This document shows positions 17,405-28,600 of a stretch of DNA of 64,000 bases, one piece after another (the stretch's first letter is position 1; the number at the start of each line of letters is the position of its first letter). The position numbers and the translations under genes were made by a program. The DNA comes from Reyranella humidisoli (GTDB lineage Bacteria > Pseudomonadota > Alphaproteobacteria > Reyranellales > Reyranellaceae): positions 3,446,001 through 3,510,000 of the forward strand of contig NZ_JAHOPB010000001.1 of NCBI RefSeq assembly GCF_019039055.1, given 5' to 3'. The notes beneath the pieces were generated by a model. The model worked only from the letters and a program-made list of their open reading frames with translations, made no database searches and had not been told where the DNA came from.

Positions 17405-19774
17405 ATGGTGGATGAGCCCAACCAGAATCGTGTCGTGCCTGCGCCTGATGCCGCAGTGCTCGCGCCCGTTCGTCCGATGGAATCGCCGAACGAACTGTGG
17501 GAGTGGCTGCGCCTGCTCAATCGCCGCAAGGCCTTGATCCTGGGGTGCGGCCTCATCGCGACGGCGCTGATGGCGCTGATGATCGCGCAGGCCACGCCGC
17601 TGTACAAAGCCTCGTCGCGCATCATGCTCGATACGCGGACGTTCAAGGTGGTCAGCACCGAGGCGGCACTGTCGGGTGTCGACACGCTCAACATGGGTGC
17701 CATCCAGAGCGAACTGGAGGTCATCCAGTCCGAGTTCCTGATCGGCCGTGTCGTCGACAAGCTCGGCCTGGCCAACAATCCCGAATTCAACGGCACCAAG
17801 CCGCCGGGCTTCATCGACAACGCGCTGCAGCCGCTGCGTGACCTGTGGAGCACCGGCATCTCGACGTTGCTGGCGCCGCCGCCGAAGCCACAACAGGCGA
17901 ATGCCGCACCGGCTCCGGCACGCACCGGCCGCCCCGCCGAAGACAGCGACCCGCGCCGTCGTGCCGCGATCGGCGCGGTTGCCGGCCGTCTCAGCGTCAC
18001 GCTGCTCGGCCGTACCTTCGTCATCCTCATCACGGTCGAGAGCCCCGACGGTACGATGTCGGCGCGCATCGCCAATGCGCTCGCCGAAGCCTATCTCGCA
18101 GACCAGATCGAGACCAAGAACGAGGCCAACCGCCGCGCCACCGAGTGGCTGGAGCAGCGTCTCGCCGAACTGCGCCGCAACCTGCAGGTCGCGGAAGAGG
18201 CGGTCGCCGCCTATCGCCGCGACAAGGGCCTGGCGGGCAGCCCCGAGGGGGCCGTCTCGACCCAGACGCTGTCGGATCTGAACGGCCGCTACACGGCCGC
18301 CAAGGGGCGCCGGATCGAGCGTGAAGGTCGCCTGATCGCGCTCAGCAAGGCGAGCCTCAATCCGGGCGAACTTGCCAACATTCCGGAGGTCTCGGGTAAC
18401 ACGACGCTGTCCGCGCTTCGCATCCAGGACGTCGAACTGACCCGCAAGAGCGCCGAACTCTCCTCCCAGCTCGGCGAGAATCACCCGAAGATCCAGCAGG
18501 TCCGCAACGAGTTGGCCTCGATCCGGGCTCGCTTCATCACCGAGACGCAGCGCATCACGCTGGCGGTTCGCGCTGAACTCGACGCGGCGAAATCCGAGGA
18601 AGACGAGCTCAAGGAACTGGTCGACAAGGCGTCGGTCGTTTCGGGTACCGCCAGCCAGTACGAGGCGGAACTGAAGCAGCTGGAGCGGGAGGCGCAGTCC
18701 AACCGCACCCTGTACGAAGGGTTCCTGACCCGCTTCAAGGAACTGCGCGAGCAACAGGACATCCAGCGCGCGGATGCCCGCATCCTCGCCTATGCCCATC
18801 CGTCGGGTGGGCCGTCCTCGCCCAACTACAAGACCGGCCTGATGGCGGCTTTCATCATCGGCTCGCTGCTCGGCATGGCCGGCGCGGTGGCCGCCGAAAA
18901 GCTCGACCGTGTGTTCCGCTCGGCCTCCCAGGTCGAGGAGGCCACCGGCGTGGGCGTGCTCGGCATGGTTCCGGAGGTCAAGGGACCGGCGACCACGCGT
19001 TCCAACGTGGTCGCCCACGTGCTGGAGAACACGACGTCGCCCGCGGCGGAGTCGATTCGAGCCGTGTTCACGGCGATCAGTCTCGGCAGCCTCGACCGGC
19101 CGCCGCGAATTATCGCCATCACCTCGTCGACACCGAGCGAAGGCAAGACCACCTTCGTGGCCGCTCTCGGCGGGTTGCTCACGAAGATGAACGCCTCGCG
19201 TCGCGTGCTGATCGTCGATCTCGACCTGCGTCAGGCGCGCCTGTCGGCGGCGCTCGGCCTCAAGGATCGCGGCGGCACGATCGACGAGTACCTGATGGGC
19301 ATCAAGACGCTGGAGGATTGCACCCGCCGTCACGACCTCTCGGGCGTCGACTATATCTGCGCCCGTCCGAACACGCCCAACGCGCCGGAAATCCTCGAGT
19401 CGCATGCCATGAAGGCCGCTCTCGGCGTCTTCGCGGAGCGCTACGACCTGGTGATCCTCGACGGCCCGCCCGTCATGGCCGTCTCCGACGCGCGCATCAT
19501 CTCGCGCCTGGCCGACTACACGGTGTTCATCGTGCAGTGGGCGAAGACCCCGCGTGAAGTCGTCAAGACGGCGATCTCCGCGCTGTTGAACGTCACCAAT
19601 CATGTCGGTGTCGTCATCAACCGGGTGAACCTGGCCAAGCATGCCCGCTACGGCTACGGCGACCACGGCGACTACTACTCGCGCTACCGCGGCTACTACG
19701 GCTCGGGCGCGGACATGGCGGCGGCCAGCGCCGCCAATCGTCCGGCGCTCAAGCTGGCCTCGAAGAAGTCCTGA
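17405..19774 (+). CDS. wzc: Wzc-like polysaccharide copolymerase with BY-kinase domain
   Basis: 789 residues from the ATG at 17405, preferred over in-frame starts at 17339 and 17378 because GAGGGCGG lies at ribosome-binding distance. Order: N-terminal Wzz domain with first membrane helix (about 41-63), long periplasmic coiled-coil section (about 200-450), second helix (about 477-497), then the cytosolic tyrosine kinase. Kinase motifs: Walker A STPSEGKTT (about 575-583), Walker A' LIVDLDLRQ (about 601-609) and Walker B LVILDGPPV (about 682-690). A Tyr-rich tail with seven tyrosines (about 749-764) is the autophosphorylation cluster. Wzc proteins control chain length and drive Wza-dependent export. 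A strong terminator follows. Confidence 0.95.
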   Translation: MVDEPNQNRVVPAPDAAVLAPVRPMESPNELWEWLRLLNRRKALILGCGLIATALMALMIAQATPLYKASSRIMLDTRTFKVVSTEAALSGVDTLNMGAIQSELEVIQSEFLIGRVVDKLGLANNPEFNGTKPPGFIDNALQPLRDLWSTGISTLLAPPPKPQQANAAPAPARTGRPAEDSDPRRRAAIGAVAGRLSVTLLGRTFVILITVESPDGTMSARIANALAEAYLADQIETKNEANRRATEWLEQRLAELRRNLQVAEEAVAAYRRDKGLAGSPEGAVSTQTLSDLNGRYTAAKGRRIEREGRLIALSKASLNPGELANIPEVSGNTTLSALRIQDVELTRKSAELSSQLGENHPKIQQVRNELASIRARFITETQRITLAVRAELDAAKSEEDELKELVDKASVVSGTASQYEAELKQLEREAQSNRTLYEGFLTRFKELREQQDIQRADARILAYAHPSGGPSSPNYKTGLMAAFIIGSLLGMAGAVAAEKLDRVFRSASQVEEATGVGVLGMVPEVKGPATTRSNVVAHVLENTTSPAAESIRAVFTAISLGSLDRPPRIIAITSSTPSEGKTTFVAALGGLLTKMNASRRVLIVDLDLRQARLSAALGLKDRGGTIDEYLMGIKTLEDCTRRHDLSGVDYICARPNTPNAPEILESHAMKAALGVFAERYDLVILDGPPVMAVSDARIISRLADYTVFIVQWAKTPREVVKTAISALLNVTNHVGVVINRVNLAKHARYGYGDHGDYYSRYRGYYGSGADMAAASAANRPALKLASKKS

Positions 19775-19800
19775 CGGCGCACATCGCGCGCCGGTGCAGT

Positions 19801-19832
19801 CGCCCCTCCCGCAAGGGAGGGGCGTTTCTTTT
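19801..19832 (+). terminator. Rho-independent terminator after wzc
   Basis: Perfect 10-bp stem (CGCCCCTCCC / GGGAGGGGCG, 19801-19810 and 19815-19824) with a GCAA loop, followed by TTTCTTTT. It closes the plus-strand envelope unit 26 bp after the wzc stop and separates it from the minus-strand genes that follow. Confidence 0.93.
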
Positions 19833-19876
19833 GGATCAGGGCGATTTGCAGCGCTTCGCGGCCGACGGAAAAGCGA

Positions 19877-21160
19877 TCAGAGACGCCAGAGCGTAACGCC
19901 TGCGGGCGTGGCCGAGCGGTCGAGCAGTCCCGTGACGTCAGCGACGAAGCCGCCCGGTCCCGATTTCAGCAGAGGCTTCACGAGAGACCAGCCGCCCGCC
20001 CGATACGGTTTGTGAGCGACGGCCAGCACCACGGCATCGGCGGGCTGGAGCTTGTCGAGCGGCGTCAGCGCGAGATCGTACTCCTCGCGCAACAGGTCGC
20101 CGTCGGCCATCGGGTCGTGCAGCTGCACGGTGATCCCGAAATCCTGCAGCTCGCGCACGATGTCGACGACGCGCGTGTTGCGAATATCGGGCACGTTCTC
20201 CTTGAAGGTAACGCCCAGCACCGTGACGACGGGACGGCCGTTTCCGGCGTGCCGCATGACGCTCCGAACCACCCGGTTCGCGACATGCAGGCCCATGCTG
20301 TCGTTGACCCGCCGGCCCGAGTGGATGACGTGCGGGTGATAGCCCACTTCCTCGGCCTTGTGGGCGATGTAGAACGGATCGACGCCGATGCAATGCCCGC
20401 CCACGAGGCCGGGCTTGAAGGGCAGGAAGTTCCATTTGGTGCCGGCGGCATCGAGAACGTCGCGCGTGTCGATTCCCAGCCGGTCCGAGATGAGCGCGAC
20501 TTCGTTGATCAGCGCGATGTTGATGTCGCGCTGGGTATTCTCCAGCACCTTGGCGAACTCCGCGACCTTGATCGATTCGGCGCGGTGCGTACCGGCCTTC
20601 ACCACGGCGCGATAGGTGGCGTCGACGATATCGAGTGTCTCCGGCGTGTCGGCGGACACGATCTTCAGAATGCTGTCGAACCGGCGCTCCTTGTCGCCGG
20701 GATTGATTCGCTCCGGCGAATAGCCGACGTTGAAGTCCACCTTCCACCTGAGCCCCGACGCCTTCTCGAGAACCGGGATGCAGATGTCTTCCGTTACGCC
20801 GGGATAGACGGTCGATTCATAGACCACGATGTCGCCGCGCTTGAGCGTCCGGCCGATGGTCTCGGACGCGCGCTTCAGGGGGCCGAGGTCGGGCTGCTTG
20901 CTGGCGTCGATCGGGGTCGGAACCGTCACGATATAGAAGTCGGCGGCCGCAAGATCCTTCGGATCGGACGAGAAGCGAAGGCCCGGCGCCTTCAACAATT
21001 CCGGCTCGACCTCTCCCGTGCGGTCGTGGCCATTGGAGAGTTCGGAGATACGGCGCGGATCGATGTCGAAGCCGAGCACCTGATAGCCGATGCGGCCAAA
21101 GCCGGCGGCGACGGGCAGGCCGACATAGCCGAGGCCGATGACGGAGATCTGACGTTTCAT
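19877..21160 (-). CDS. UDP-N-acetylhexosamine 6-dehydrogenase, TviB/WbpA-type
   Basis: 427 residues. The NAD-binding motif VIGLGYVGLPVA opens the protein. A catalytic-cysteine loop GLVGGHCIGVDPFY (Cys257) and YSPERINPGDKE are hallmarks of the UDP-N-acetylglucosamine C6-dehydrogenase branch (TviB, WbpA/WbpO, CapL) rather than UDP-glucose dehydrogenase. It would oxidise UDP-GlcNAc (or GalNAc) at C6 in two NAD-dependent steps to the uronic acid, a precursor for acidic capsule sugars. Encoded after rkpG on the same strand, separated by 169 bp that hold small hairpins (for example around 21301-21315) but no clear T-run. Family confident; exact sugar not. Confidence 0.88.
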   Translation of the reverse strand: MKRQISVIGLGYVGLPVAAGFGRIGYQVLGFDIDPRRISELSNGHDRTGEVEPELLKAPGLRFSSDPKDLAAADFYIVTVPTPIDASKQPDLGPLKRASETIGRTLKRGDIVVYESTVYPGVTEDICIPVLEKASGLRWKVDFNVGYSPERINPGDKERRFDSILKIVSADTPETLDIVDATYRAVVKAGTHRAESIKVAEFAKVLENTQRDINIALINEVALISDRLGIDTRDVLDAAGTKWNFLPFKPGLVGGHCIGVDPFYIAHKAEEVGYHPHVIHSGRRVNDSMGLHVANRVVRSVMRHAGNGRPVVTVLGVTFKENVPDIRNTRVVDIVRELQDFGITVQLHDPMADGDLLREEYDLALTPLDKLQPADAVVLAVAHKPYRAGGWSLVKPLLKSGPGGFVADVTGLLDRSATPAGVTLWRL

Positions 21161-21329
21161 CTCGGCGATTTTTGACAGGTCACGGGCCCGCTGGCATCCC
21201 TTTTCAACCGTCTTCTCCGGCCGGCCAATTCGAACGGGACCGGGGGCTTCACCCGGAATGCGACGTTCAGTGCGAGGAACAGGCAGCTGACCTCGGTCAG
21301 GCCGAAGCCTTCGGCATCACCGGCGCAGG

Positions 21330-22682
21330 TCAGCGGCCGACGATGGCGCCTACGATGGAGGCGTTTCTGCGGATATCTGGCAGCTCTTCGGCCACGGTGT
21401 CGATCACCTGGTCGATCTGATCCTGGCTGTGTTCCGACGTGATGAAGAAGCGGAGCCGCGCCTGATTCTCCGCCACGCCGGGGAAAACGGCCGGGACGAC
21501 GTTGAAGCCTCGCTGCATCAGCCGTTCGGACAGCATGACGGTCTGGCCGGAATTGCCGACAATGACCGGCACGACGGATGAGCCGATGCTGAGACCGGTG
21601 TCGAGACCGCGCGCCTTGGCCCTTGCCAGCAGCGCCCGTCCGTTACGGCGCAGTGCCGTCGCGCGCTCCGGCTCGCGCTCCATTACCTCGATCGCTGCCG
21701 TGGCCGCTGCAGCGACCGGAGGCGCCAGACCGACGCTGAAGACGAAGCCCGGCGACGTGTAGCGGAGCAGGTCGATGAGCGCCCGGCTGCCGGCGATGTA
21801 TCCGCCGGCCGCGGCCAGCGTCTTGCTGAGCGTGCCCATCCAGATATCGACTTCCGTCGGGTCGATTCCCTGCTCTTCGGCGATGCCGCGGCCCGTCGCA
21901 CCGAGCGCGCCCGTGGCGTGCGCCTCGTCGACCATCAGCCAGGCATTGTAGCGCCGCTTCAGCTTGATCAGGCCGGCGAGGTCGGGAATGTCGCCATCCA
22001 TACCGTACAGGCCTTCCACCACGATCAGCGCGCGCCGATATCGCGCGCGATTGAGGCGCAGCGCCCGCTCGAATGCATCGAGGTCGCCGTGCGGGCAAAG
22101 GATGCGCTTCGCGCCGGAAAGCTTGGCGCCCTCGGCGATGCTGTTGTGGATGACCGCGTCGGCGACGATGAGGTCTTCGGGGCCCAGCAGCCCGCCGATT
22201 ACCGACACGTTCGTGGCATGTCCGCTCACGAAGGCGATTGCATCGTCGGTGCCGCTTAGGCGTGCCAGCGCGGCCTCGAGGTCGCGGTGCACCTGCCGTT
22301 CGCCCGACGACAGGCGGCTGGCGGATACGGACGTCCCGTAACGGTCGATCGCGGCTTTTGCCGCGGCCGCGACGGCAGGATGGCCGTTCAGCCCGAGGTA
22401 ATCGTATGACGAGAAGTTGACGATCGTGCGCCCTCCGATCGACGTCGTGCTCGACGCGCGGCCATCGTGCAGGCGGTAGAACGGGTTGCCGATGTTGGTG
22501 AGGTCGCCGACCGCCCTCCAGATCTTCAGAATCTCGTATTCGGGCAGGCTCGAGAAATCGAACTCCTTCCGGTCGCCATCGGCCTTGGCGTGAGGGCGAG
22601 CGGGGGTGGCTGCGGACTGGCCCAATGCATGCCGTACGCGATCGACGGTTTCCTGTGCGGCGTTCGATCGCGGCAGGTTCAT
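21330..22682 (-). CDS. rkpG: Alpha-oxoamine synthase (AONS/KBL family), RkpG-like
   Basis: 450 residues from an ATG that overlaps the rkpA stop by four bases. A PLP fold-type I enzyme: FSSYDYLGLNGHPAV, the SASRLSSGERQVHRDLE loop, VDEAHATGALG (cofactor Asp), and the Schiff-base Lys287 in TLSKTLAAAGGY. Members of this family (BioF, KBL, serine palmitoyltransferase) condense an amino acid with an acyl thioester and lose CO2. About 65 extra N-terminal residues precede the usual core. Coupling to a full reducing PKS/FAS gene means its acyl donor is probably the synthase's ACP-bound chain. The pair matches rhizobial RkpA/RkpG, needed for K-antigen production. The amino acid used is unknown. Confidence 0.85.
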   Translation of the reverse strand: MNLPRSNAAQETVDRVRHALGQSAATPARPHAKADGDRKEFDFSSLPEYEILKIWRAVGDLTNIGNPFYRLHDGRASSTTSIGGRTIVNFSSYDYLGLNGHPAVAAAAKAAIDRYGTSVSASRLSSGERQVHRDLEAALARLSGTDDAIAFVSGHATNVSVIGGLLGPEDLIVADAVIHNSIAEGAKLSGAKRILCPHGDLDAFERALRLNRARYRRALIVVEGLYGMDGDIPDLAGLIKLKRRYNAWLMVDEAHATGALGATGRGIAEEQGIDPTEVDIWMGTLSKTLAAAGGYIAGSRALIDLLRYTSPGFVFSVGLAPPVAAAATAAIEVMEREPERATALRRNGRALLARAKARGLDTGLSIGSSVVPVIVGNSGQTVMLSERLMQRGFNVVPAVFPGVAENQARLRFFITSEHSQDQIDQVIDTVAEELPDIRRNASIVGAIVGR

Positions 22683-25600
22683 GAGGAGGCGTCTATCTGC
22701 TTGACCCTCTGCAGAACGGCGCTGACGGCCGCCTGCTGCTCGGAGGGGGACGCGGCCTCGGCTTCCTCGGCAAGATGGCTGGCGGACAACGCCGCAATCG
22801 TACCGGGCACGGCATCGCGCACTGTTTCGCCCGTCACCAGCGGTGTGACGCGGCGCGCGACGTCGGCCGGCGTGATACCGCTCGCGAGCGACATCATCGG
22901 CAACTCGATCTGCAGCGACGCTTCGACGGTCGTGCGCAGTTCCAGCATCATCAGCGAGTCCATGCCGATATCGGCAAGTGGCCGGTGACGATCGATCTCC
23001 TTGGGCGGGAGGCGAAGCACGCGGGCGATCTCGTCGACGACGATGTCGAGCAGTGCGGCGGTCGCCTCCTCCGCCGGCATTGCGCGCAGGCGTTCGAGGG
23101 TTACGGCGGCCTGGCCGGACTGCCGGGAGGCGCTTCCGGTGTCGATTGCGTTGAATGTGGGGGCACGGACGGCCGCCAGTTCACGCTTGGCCATGGCCCA
23201 GTCGACGCGAGCGATCGCGCAAGCATCGGCGATCTGTCGTCCCTGCGCGTCAAACGCCCAATCCAGCCCGTTGAGCGCCATGCGGGCTGGCATGAGGGTG
23301 GAGGCGAAGCGCCGCTTCAGGCTTGCGTTGGCTTCGATATGCCGGGCGAGATAGCCGGCATCCTCGATCGCGCCCCAGGCAACGGCGAGCGCGGGCAGCC
23401 CGCGGACGCGAAGGCGGCGCGCAACGCCCTCCACATAGGCATTGCCGGCGACGTAGTTGAACTGTCCCGGGTTGCCGAACAGCGTGGTGGCGGAGGAAAA
23501 AAGCAGCATGTAGTCGAGCTTGAGACCACCGGCCAAACGCTCCAGGTTCAGCGCGCCGCTCGCCTTCGGGCGCAGCACGGTTTCGATCGACTCCCGGTCG
23601 GTACCCTGGATCAGGCGGTCGTCGAGCACCATGGCGGCATGGACGATACCCTTGATGGGGCGCCCGCGACCGAGTTGATCGATGAAGCGCTTCAGGGCTA
23701 CGGCGTCGGTGACGTCGACCGCCGCGACCTCAACCGTCACGCCCTTGCCGCGCAGCGCCTTGACCTGTTCGGCAACGGCCTCGGAGAGATGTCCGGAGCG
23801 GCTGATCAGTGCGAGGTGACGGGCATTGCGATCAGCCAGCCATTCCGCGGTCGCCAGACCGAAGCCGCTGGTGCCGCCGACGACGACATGCCAGCCCTCC
23901 GCATCCACCGGGAAGGTATTGACTGGCACGTCGGCGCTACTGGCCTGGCGTGAAGGCGACACGATGATCTTCCCGATATGGCCGGCACGCTGCATCAACC
24001 GGAACGCGTCGGCGATATGCGCTCCGTCGAAGATGCGATGCGGTAGCGGAGAGAAGTCGCCCTGCTCGAACAGCGCGACGACGTCCGCGAACAGCTGCTG
24101 CGAGAGGTCTTTGTGAGTGCCGATGAGCTGGTCGACGTCGACACCGAAGTAGCTCAGGTTGCGGCGGAGTGGCCGCAGGCCGAGATGGGTATTGGCGTAG
24201 AAGTCGCGCTTGCCCAGCTCGATGAAGCGGCCGAACGGCTTCAGGCAGTCCATCGAACGGATCATCGCCTCGCCTGCCAGCGAGTTCAGCACGACATCGA
24301 CACCCTTTCCGCCGGTGAAGCTCATCACTTCTTCAGCGAAGGCCAGGGTTCGCGAGTTGCAGACGAAGTCCGCGCCGAGATTGCGGAGAAGCGCGCGCTT
24401 CTCGCCGCTGCCGGCCGTCGCAATGATGATCGCGCCACGACGCTTGGCGACCTGCAGGGCGGCCAAGCCGACCGCACCGGCGCCGCCATGGATCAGCACG
24501 GTCTCGCCGGCTTCCAGCCGGGCGAGATGCACGAGCGAATAGTAGGCCGTCAGGAACGCGACGGGCAGGGTCGTGGCGTCCTCGAGGGAGAGCTGGCCCG
24601 GCAGCTTGCTCACCGCGAAGGTGCGCGCGATGACGTGGCTGGCAAAGGCGCCCGGCACGAAAGCCAGCACCCGGTCGCCCACCGCGAGGTCCTTCACGTC
24701 GGGTCCGACGGTCACCACCGTGCCGGCACACTCCATGCCGAGGCCGGGACCGGCGTAGCCGTCTTCCAGCGCTTCTTCCGGAAGCAGACGCAGATTCCAC
24801 ATCACGTCGCGGAAGTTGAGGCCCGTCGTCGCGACCTCGATTTCGACCTCGCCGGCCCCGGGCGCCTTGCGCGGCTCGGGCACCCAGCCCAGCACGCCAC
24901 GGCCTGCGCCCTGGCGGGTCGCGAGGCGCAGGGCGACATTGTCGGGAAGCGGCTCGGGCGGGCGGGAAGGCGTGGCGCCGCGCTCGACCCGGAAGACGAT
25001 CCTGCGCTCGCCGGCAAAGAACACCTCACGTTCTTCGCCGGGGGCGAGCATTTCGTCCGCTGCCTGTTCGACGACGCGCCGCCGCGGCTGGCCCGAGAGT
25101 CCGAGGCAACGGATATGCAGACCCGGATACTCGTTGCGGGCGACGCGGGTCGCGGCAATGAGGGCGCACCAGAGCGGCTGTTCGAGGGGGACGGACTCTT
25201 CCGTGCCGAAATCGACGACGATCCAGAGCCGGGCAGGGGCATCCGCCAGGCGCCGGCACAGTTCTGCGATATCGTCGAGATGACCGCCAAGGGCCGCGAC
25301 CGGATCATCGCTGCCGTCGGAAGCCGGGATCGCCAGGACGAAGTCGGTGGGAGCCGGCTGATCCGGCCTCGGGGTATTGCCCGGGCCGGTCGCAACACGG
25401 AGGTCGTCTGCGGCCTCGCCCTGCCAGCCGAATACGACCGGTTCGGAGGATGATGTGGGATTGCGGCCCGCGCTGCCACCCGAGCGGCCGCGAACGATCA
25501 CGCCGATGCTTGCCTCGCCCTGAACGGGTGACACCGAGACTCCGTTGAATCCGGCGGTCTCGAGTTCGTCGATCCATTCCTGGTCGGTCAAAAGGGCACC

Positions 25601-28600
25601 GACCGGAAACTCGGTGTTGGCCGAGCGGGTCCACCAGCGGCGGCGGCTTCCGCGAACGATGTCCCAGAAGATGCCGGGCGCGAGTTCGCCGGCGATGAGC
25701 GGCGCCTGCGGTCGCAACAGCCGCGTGACGACCGTCAGGCCGTCGTCGCGCGTGGCGGCGATCTCGCTCAGTACGTCGATCGCGAAGGCGAGATCCAGTG
25801 AGGCCGGCGCGAGTGTCTCGAGCTGCGACCACGTCATGCAGCGCACGAGCGGTGCTTCGTCGCCGATGCTGGCCTTTGCCTGCTCGAGGCGATCGTCGTC
25901 GAGGTCGGTGAGGATGATCTCGACGTTCGGAAGTCTTGCGCTGAGATCGACCGCTGTGGAGGAATGGTCGGCACCCACCATCAACATCCGCAGCAGCCGG
26001 CTGCCGTCATGGCCCGACACGGCAGCGAACACGTTCGCCGTCACGGCATCGCGGAGCCAGCCAATCTGGTTCGACGCGACACCCAGATTGCGCCAATGGG
26101 GCGAGGCGAGTTCGCTGACCGCGCTCGGATCGCCCTTGCTGAGGCGACCGATGATGCTCTCGAGCCGCGAGACACTGGCGGCTTCGGCCGCCATGGTCGG
26201 ATGACGCAACAGGAGCGTGCTCGCAATGGAGGCGATCTCGGGAAGGTCGCAGATAGGCGAGAGCGTGCGTACGCCGTCGCGTTCGACAGCGAGGTTCTTG
26301 GCTTCGAGATGCCAGAGCAGGGCCGACCGCAGGTAGCTCGACCAGGGAGAGCCATCGTCGGAAGCCGGCTCATTCCCGTGGTCGGACGGATTGTCGCCCA
26401 CGAGAGCGGACCAGCTTGCCCGCAAGGTTCCGGCTTCCAGCAGAAGAAGGGCTTCCGAGAGGGCGGCGGCCGTGCCGGCGGGGCGCTCGAGATCCACGTT
26501 GCCGGGGGAAAGTGTCGACGGCAGACCCGGACGGTCGAGTTTCCAGGCCGCGGTGCGGTAGCTGAGAGACTTCGGGTCGACGGCCAGTTCCGCCGGCGCT
26601 TCGACCAGCCGGACGTTCTGCGCCGACACGACGATCTTGCCGTGCTCGTCCCAGAGATCGATGTCGACCACCATGGAGCTGAGGGACTGCCGCAGCGTCC
26701 GGGCGGTCACGCGCGTGGCGATGATGCCGGTCTCGAACACGCGGACGCTGCCGAAGCGGACGGGCAGCATGCGCTTCATCGGCATGTCCGCAACGCCGGC
26801 CTCCTCGGAGGCGAACAGCGCGTGGAACGCGGCATCGAGGGCCGTTATGTCGATGATCTTCGTGCCGCTCACCAGTTCTTCGGGGCGGTCGAGCGTGGCA
26901 ATTGCCAATTTCGGTTCCGGAAAGACCACCTGACGGGTCCGCTGGAACGTGGGGCCGTAGTCGAAGCCGAGATCGTGCGCCCAGGCATAGACGCTGTTCC
27001 TGGGGACGACGATCGCGTGATCCGGCGCTTCCGGAACGACCGTTGCCTTGCCGGCGATCGGGGATCGCCCGACGATGCCACGTGCGTTGAGCGTCCAGCC
27101 TGCGCCGCCACCGCGTTGCCGCGAGAGCAACTCGACGATCCCCGTCTCATGCGCGAAGCGCAAAGACGTCTCGAAGGAGGTCTTGCCGTCGAAAACGAGC
27201 GGGCGGAGAATGTCGAGATCGCGGAGTTCGAGGGCTCCCTCAGGATGGATCTGCCGCGCCGCGGCCAGCATCGTCTCGACGTAGGCCGTCGCAGGAAGCA
27301 CGGGAACATTCCCGACCTTGTGATCGGATATCCAGGGGAAGAGGTCAGGATCGACCGTCGAGAACCACTCCGAGCTGTCCAGTCGCGGACGCGCTCCCAG
27401 GAGGCGATGGGTATGCGCCTCCGCAAGCAGCGGGGTGGCGGATTCTTCGGTCGGATGAAGCTTGAAGTGCGTGTGTTGCCAGGGATAGAGCGGCAGGGCC
27501 ACGGCCGTGGCGGGCGCAGGACCGAAGAAGCGCTGCATTTCGACCTTGCCGCCGGCCAGCGCAATCCTGGACGCCGCGCGCTCGATCGGATCGGAGGCCT
27601 TCTGACCGTCGACCTCGCTCATCGTCTCGACGACGACCCCGCGTGTGCCGGACTCGCGCAGCACATCGCGCACGAAGCTGGTCAGGATGGGACGCGGTCC
27701 AACCTCCACGAATACGCGCATTCCGTCGTTGAGGAGGACGTTCAGGGCGGGCTCGAACTGCACCGGCTCTCGGACGTTGCGCCACCAGTGCTCGGCACCG
27801 AGCATCTCGGGGGTCGCGACGGCGCCGGTCACCGAAGAAATGAAGCGCTTGTGAACCGGCAGCGGCCGCAGCCCCTGCAGCTCGCGCAGCAGCGGCGCTC
27901 GCACGGGATCGATCAAGGCGCTGTGGAATGGATAGTCGAGATCGAGGCGCCGGGCGCTGATCCGCATGTCGGCCGCCGCCTGCAGCACGCGATCGATGTC
28001 GGCGATGCTTCCCGACACGGTGACGCTTCGCCAGCTGTTGACCGCAGCGATCTCGACGCCGGGCGCGCCCGCGGTCTTGAGGAAGCGGCGGGCCTCGCGG
28101 TCGCTCAACATCAGTGCCGCCATGCCGCCGCTGCCGCGCACGACTTCCTGATGACGGCTGCGGGCGATGACGACATCGATGGCCTGGTCGAGGCTCAGGG
28201 CACCGGCGCACCAGGCCGCGGCGATCTCGCCGACGCTGTGCCCAAGAGTGGCTGCGGCGACGACGCCGCGCTCTTCGAGGGCGCGAACGGTGGCGACCTG
28301 CAGGGCGAGCAGCAGGGGCTGCGAATAGGTTGCCCGGCGCAACCGGGGAGCCAGGTCGTCGGCGAACAGGACATCGACGATCGACCAGTCCTGAACCTTG
28401 GAGAAGCGCCCGTCGATATCCCGGAGAGCGTTCTGGAAAACCGGATTCGTTTCCCAGGCGTCCCGTCCCATGCCGGCCCACTGCGAGCCGTTTCCGGAGA
28501 ACAGGAAGGTGAGAGGCTGGTCGCTGGCCAGGGCCTGGCCGGTCAGCACCGAGTCCGTGGTCTCGCCCTTGGCGAAAGAGGCGAGGTGGTGACGGATTTC

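Noticed and set aside
17387..19666. 759-residue open frame opposite wzc
   Set aside because: Antisense to a gene with complete Wzz and BY-kinase motifs; composition is typical of a GC-driven shadow.
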